NCBI RefSeq assembly: GCF_009712425.2
Contig: NZ_VCJR02000006.1
Location: 57,972 to 121,971 of the forward strand
DNA length: 64,000 bases
Direction of reading: 5' to 3'
Origin: Aquisalinus luteolus
GTDB lineage: Bacteria; Pseudomonadota; Alphaproteobacteria; Caulobacterales; Parvularculaceae
A program made the translations under genes and the position numbers. Under the pieces are notes generated by a model. That model made no database searches and had not been told where the DNA came from. It saw only the letters and a program-made list of their open reading frames with translations. Below, piece after piece: positions 60,822 to 64,000 of this stretch (position 1 is its first letter; every line of letters begins with the position of its first letter).

Positions 60822-62141
60822 ATGAGCAAACAGACCGATATCCGCAGTGCGATCGTCCAGCTTCTCTCCTCCATGAGCGGCTCGAAGGAGGTGCGCACCT
60901 ATCTGCAGCGCTTCTCGACTGTCGAGGCGGACCGGTTTGCCGTGATCAAGATCGGCGGCGCGATCATCGAGGAAGAGCTGGAGGCGACGGCTTCTGCGCT
61001 TGCCTTCCTGCACCAGGTCGGGCTGACGCCGGTCGTCATCCATGGCGGTGGCCCGCAGCTGGACAAGGCGCTGGAAGAGCGCGGCGTCACCTCAGACAAA
61101 ATCGACGGGCTGCGCGTGACGACACCGGAAGTGCTGGATGTCGCGCGAAAGGTGTTTCTCGACCAGAACCTGAAACTGGTCGAGGCGGTGCGCCGGCAGG
61201 GCGTCGAAGCCCACACACTGAATTCCGGGGTGATCGAGGCTGAGTATCTGGACCGCGATAAATACGGTTTCGTCGGTCGCGCTCGGGGCATCCAGCAGAA
61301 TTTGATCCGCTCGGTCATTTCCTCCGGCGCGATGCCGATCCTGACCTGCCTTGGCGTTGCGCCCGGCGGGCAGATCGTCAACATCAATGGCGATGCGGTG
61401 GTCGCCGCGCTCGTCCATGCCTTGCAGCCGATGAAGATCGTTTTCCTGTCCGGCGTCGGCGGCCTGCTCGATGAAGAGGGCAAGGTCATCGACACGATCA
61501 ATCTGACCGCTGACTATGAACGGCTGATGGGTGAGCCGTGGGTGCATTCCGGCATGCGGCTGAAACTGAAAGAGATCAAGCAGCTGCTTGATGACCTGCC
61601 GCTGGAAAGCTCGATCTCCATCACCCGCCCCGGCGAGCTGATCAAGGAGCTGTTCACCCATGGCGGGTCCGGTACCTATATCCGGCAGGGCGAGGCGATC
61701 CACCTTCACCAAGGCAAGGATGGCCTGGACGGGGCGCGCATCTGTGCCCTGATCGAGGAGGGCTTCGGGCGTACGCTGAAGGCCGACTGGTGGAGCGCAA
61801 CCGACCTTGAACGCGCCATCGTATCGGAGACCTGTCGTGCCGCCGCGCTGGTCACGAAACCCGCCGGGCTTGCCTATCCCTATCTCGACAAGTTCGCGGT
61901 CGCCGAAAGCGCGCGGGGCGAGGGGCTCGCCAAGGCGGTCTGGCAAAGGCTGTGTGCCGAGGTGCCGGTGTTTTTCCTCCGCTCCCGGACGGAAAACCCG
62001 TTCAACGAGTTCTATCGTGCCAATTCCGATGGCGCGATCAAGCGCGGTCGCTGGACCGTATTCTGGAAAGGCAATGTCGATCTCGCCGCTATCGCCGCAG
62101 AGGTCGAGGCGATTACCAGCCTGCCGGAAAGTTTCAAATAG
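60822..62141 (+). CDS. argA/B: Bifunctional N-acetylglutamate synthase/kinase
   Basis: A 439-residue NAGS/K. The N-terminal amino-acid kinase domain (about 1-290) has VIHGGGPQL and VNINGDAVVAALVHAL; the C-terminal domain (about 295-439) is a divergent GNAT fold with SARGEGLAKAVWQRLCAEV, giving synthase activity. It catalyses the first two steps of arginine synthesis and is arginine-regulated in characterised relatives (Xanthomonas, Maricaulis). ATG 60822 (MSKQTDIRSAI) is preferred to a start at 60786. Confidence 0.94.
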   Translation: MSKQTDIRSAIVQLLSSMSGSKEVRTYLQRFSTVEADRFAVIKIGGAIIEEELEATASALAFLHQVGLTPVVIHGGGPQLDKALEERGVTSDKIDGLRVTTPEVLDVARKVFLDQNLKLVEAVRRQGVEAHTLNSGVIEAEYLDRDKYGFVGRARGIQQNLIRSVISSGAMPILTCLGVAPGGQIVNINGDAVVAALVHALQPMKIVFLSGVGGLLDEEGKVIDTINLTADYERLMGEPWVHSGMRLKLKEIKQLLDDLPLESSISITRPGELIKELFTHGGSGTYIRQGEAIHLHQGKDGLDGARICALIEEGFGRTLKADWWSATDLERAIVSETCRAAALVTKPAGLAYPYLDKFAVAESARGEGLAKAVWQRLCAEVPVFFLRSRTENPFNEFYRANSDGAIKRGRWTVFWKGNVDLAAIAAEVEAITSLPESFK

Positions 62142-62517
62142 AAGAGCCTGCCGCGATGATTGCCGCGTCCGGCATCTCGTCAGGCAGGACAGGGACGACC
62201 GTCGCCATCTTCGCCGCCGCGAGGTGCCCGCGATGTTTCTTGGCCATCTGGCATTCAAACGACCCGGCGCGGAAAGCGCGGCAGGCCTCCGGCCTGTTGT
62301 CATAGTCGCCGCAGGCGAGGCGGCCATCGGCCGTCAGGGTGAGGAGGGCGCAGTGGCCGCAGGTGATATCCATGTTCAGATATTGCGCGCCATTGGCCTC
62401 ATGCACGTTGAGCGGCGAGATCGCCCGGCCGGCATCATGCGGCAGGATCTGGACGTAATGGGGGTTGGACGAGAAACAACAGGCGCCGCAGCGCGTGCAA
62501 TCAATCGCGGTGGTCAT
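62134..62517 (-). CDS. YkgJ-family cysteine-cluster protein
   Basis: A 127-residue protein with the zinc/iron-cluster motif CTRCGACC near the N-terminus and further Cys in DITCGHCAL, ACGDYDNRPEACRAF and FECQMAK, typical of YkgJ. The function is unknown. Start at MTTAIDCTRC (62517) fits the family; the longer frame to 62553 adds an unlikely basic leader. It converges on the NAGS/K gene with an eight-base overlap of 3' ends. Confidence 0.88.
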   Translation of the reverse strand: MTTAIDCTRCGACCFSSNPHYVQILPHDAGRAISPLNVHEANGAQYLNMDITCGHCALLTLTADGRLACGDYDNRPEACRAFRAGSFECQMAKKHRGHLAAAKMATVVPVLPDEMPDAAIIAAGSSI

Positions 62518-62696
62518 AGAAGTCCGATAAGGCTCCGCCCTGCGCGGCGCCATGCCGGGCTCCGGTGAGCGGCGGGTATCTAGCGGTTTTCCTCAGCGCC
62601 GGGAAGCGGAATATATAGGGCCGCGCGAGAGGGATAAAATCAGGCGAACATAATGCCGGGGAATGTGTTCTCCTGCGGACAAAACGGGGATTACCG

Positions 62697-63767
62697 ATGA
62701 AATTGTTCGAATGCCAGAATTGCGGGCAACTGCTGTATTTCGAGAATGTCGCCTGCGAGAAATGCGGACACCGGCTGGGTTTCGATCCGCAATCTTTGAG
62801 CCTCATCACGTTGAAAGAGGCTCGTGACGGCTGGAAGCCGCTTGGGCGTCTGGGGGGTAGCTGGCGCGGCAGCAAGGTCCGCTTTTGCCGTAACGCCGAG
62901 GAGGGCGTGTGCAACTGGTTGGTACCTGCCGAGGGCAGCGAAGACTACTGCATTGCCTGCCGCCTGAACCGCACCATCCCCGATCTCGGCCCGCCGGAAA
63001 ACCGCGATCTGTGGCGCAAGTTCGAAAGCGCCAAGCACCGGCTGGTCTATGGCCTGCTGCGTCTCGGCCTCAGCGTACCAAGCAAGGCTGATGACCCTGA
63101 TGGCGGCATCGCCTTTGACTTCCTGTCGCCGCAGGCAGAGCCAGATGGTGTTATCACCGGCCATGAAAGCGGATTGATCACCCTGAACCTCGACGAGGCC
63201 GACGATGCCAAGCGGGAGTTGAACCGCAAGAATTTGCACGAGCCCTATCGCACCGTGCTCGGCCATTTCCGCCACGAGATCGGCCATTACTACTGGGATC
63301 AGCTGGTTGCAAACGGTCCGTGGCATGAGCGTTATCGTGCCATGTTCGGTGATGAGAGCCTCGATTATCAGGTCGCGCTGCAGCAGCACTATCAGAACGG
63401 TCCTGCGCCCGGCTGGCAGGAGAACTATATCAGCGCCTATGCGACCTCCCACCCTTGGGAGGACTTCGCAGAGACCTGGGCCCATTACATGCACATCACC
63501 GATACGCTGGAAACGGCAGGTGCCTTCGGCCTGAAGGTCGAGCCGCAGGCAGGGCGCAAGGGCGCCAATCGAATGGCGGTCGACTATGCGCGCCGCGCGC
63601 CGGACTTCGACACCATGATGGATCGCTGGGTGCCGCTGACGACCGCGCTGAACACGCTGAACAAGTCGATGGGCGCGCGCGATCTCTATCCCTTCGTCCT
63701 GACACAGACGATCACGGCCAAGCTGCGCTTTGTCCACGACCTCATCGCGGACAGCACGGGCCGATAG
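62697..63767 (+). CDS. Zinc-ribbon putative metallopeptidase
   Basis: A 356-residue cytoplasmic protein. An N-terminal zinc ribbon (CQNCGQ then CEKCGH) and further Cys (FCRN, VCNW, CIAC) precede a metallopeptidase-like domain with the zinc motif HEIGHYYWD and the downstream Glu in HPWEDFAETWAHYMH. This fits the putative zinc-binding metallopeptidase family (Peptidase_Mx). The substrate is unknown. It is transcribed alone with a terminator after it. Confidence 0.92.
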   Translation: MKLFECQNCGQLLYFENVACEKCGHRLGFDPQSLSLITLKEARDGWKPLGRLGGSWRGSKVRFCRNAEEGVCNWLVPAEGSEDYCIACRLNRTIPDLGPPENRDLWRKFESAKHRLVYGLLRLGLSVPSKADDPDGGIAFDFLSPQAEPDGVITGHESGLITLNLDEADDAKRELNRKNLHEPYRTVLGHFRHEIGHYYWDQLVANGPWHERYRAMFGDESLDYQVALQQHYQNGPAPGWQENYISAYATSHPWEDFAETWAHYMHITDTLETAGAFGLKVEPQAGRKGANRMAVDYARRAPDFDTMMDRWVPLTTALNTLNKSMGARDLYPFVLTQTITAKLRFVHDLIADSTGR

Positions 63768-63775
63768 CCAACATG

Positions 63776-63805
63776 AAAAAGCCCGGCAGGGTGGCCGGCT
63801 TTTTG
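63776..63805 (+). terminator. Rho-independent terminator of the metallopeptidase gene
   Basis: AAAAAGCCCGGC (from 63776) can pair, with one bulged C, with GCCGGCTTTTT (63794-63804), giving a GC-rich stem with a T-run. The reverse strand also ends in T, so it could serve the minus-strand gene to its right. Confidence 0.7.
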
Positions 63806-63850
63806 CTTATGTGGGCAAGTCGTCAAGTCTCTCTTTGAGAGAGAAGAGGC

Positions 63851-64000
63851 TTACGCAAAGTTGAAGTCACTTACGTCGATATCGCCTGCATCGACGTCGA
63901 CCAGCCTGATGGAGTTGAAGGTGTCGCCGGTGATGGACACGACTGTGTCCGAACCATCCTGTACGACACTCAGCTTGGCAAAGGCATCGGCTGCGGTCTC
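63851..64000 (-). CDS. C-terminus of a probable type I secreted (RTX-like) protein
   Basis: The last 49 codons of a minus-strand gene that extends past the right edge, ending in TAA at 63851. The sequence is acidic, with repeats of the kind ITGDTFNSIRLVDVDAGD and IDVSDFNFA at the very end. An acidic C-terminus closing with a D-F-x-F-A pattern is typical of type I secretion signals in RTX or calcium-binding proteins. The protein's body and function lie outside the window. Confidence 0.65.
   Translation of the reverse strand, partial: ETAADAFAKLSVVQDGSDTVVSITGDTFNSIRLVDVDAGDIDVSDFNFA

Overview
The window is a GC-rich alphaproteobacterial chromosome segment. The taxon is inferred from gene content: an RcGTA-type gene transfer agent (GTA) cluster, DUF1491 and DUF2336 proteins, PleC/DivJ-style kinases with the HELRTPLNAI signature, and an N-acetylglutamate synthase/kinase fusion next to an N-acetylornithine carbamoyltransferase. 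That last pair is known in Xanthomonas, and the fusion has been studied in Maricaulis. A stalk-forming or marine relative (Maricaulales/Hyphomonadaceae/Parvularculaceae type) fits best, but no rRNA or other taxonomic marker is present.

Layout. 1-7642: a tightly coupled Mrp-type cation/proton antiporter operon (E tail, F, G, DUF4040, B, C, then three MrpD/NuoL-like subunits and one small membrane protein). 7819-9368: a stand-alone DnaA domain IV protein, a GNAT and SufE. 9461-16739: a secreted unknown, a PAS kinase, DUF1491, DUF2336, penicillin-binding protein 1A, a YcgN-type Cys-cluster protein and a second GNAT. 16755-16871: two palindromic elements. 17018-31324: a syntenic GTA structural cluster (small terminase to the g15 megatron). 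Its large terminase is split by a +1 frameshift near 17856, and an unrelated membrane gene lies on the opposite strand between the tape measure and distal tail genes. 31441-38633: a CbpA-like J protein, an unknown 507-residue protein, a DegP-like protease, an OmpR/EnvZ-type pair and HU. 38760-43366: GlnE, then an ECF sigma / anti-sigma / periplasmic metal-sensor cassette resembling CnrH-CnrY-CnrX. 43370-49513 (minus): a PleC-like kinase, an outer-membrane beta-barrel and aminopeptidase N. 49650-53606: a LysE exporter, a DUF4760-like protein overlapping a D-glutamate cyclase-like gene, and a large secreted unknown. 53769-58921: a GH97 glycosidase, a PmoA-like DUF6807 protein, a small membrane protein, cytochrome P460 and a GlxA-family regulator. 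59074-63767: acetylated-route arginine genes with small orphan genes between them, a YkgJ-type Cys-cluster protein and a zinc-ribbon metallopeptidase. The right edge holds the C-terminus of a probable type I secreted protein on the minus strand.

The most notable system is the GTA cluster. It has capsid, portal, protease, tail, NlpC/P60 and host-contact genes, but no integrase, repressor, replication or lysis gene, so it reads as a domesticated particle locus rather than a prophage. The terminase frameshift raises the question whether it still packages DNA. No stretch longer than 300 bases lacks a gene. I saw no tRNA, rRNA, CRISPR array or insertion sequence.
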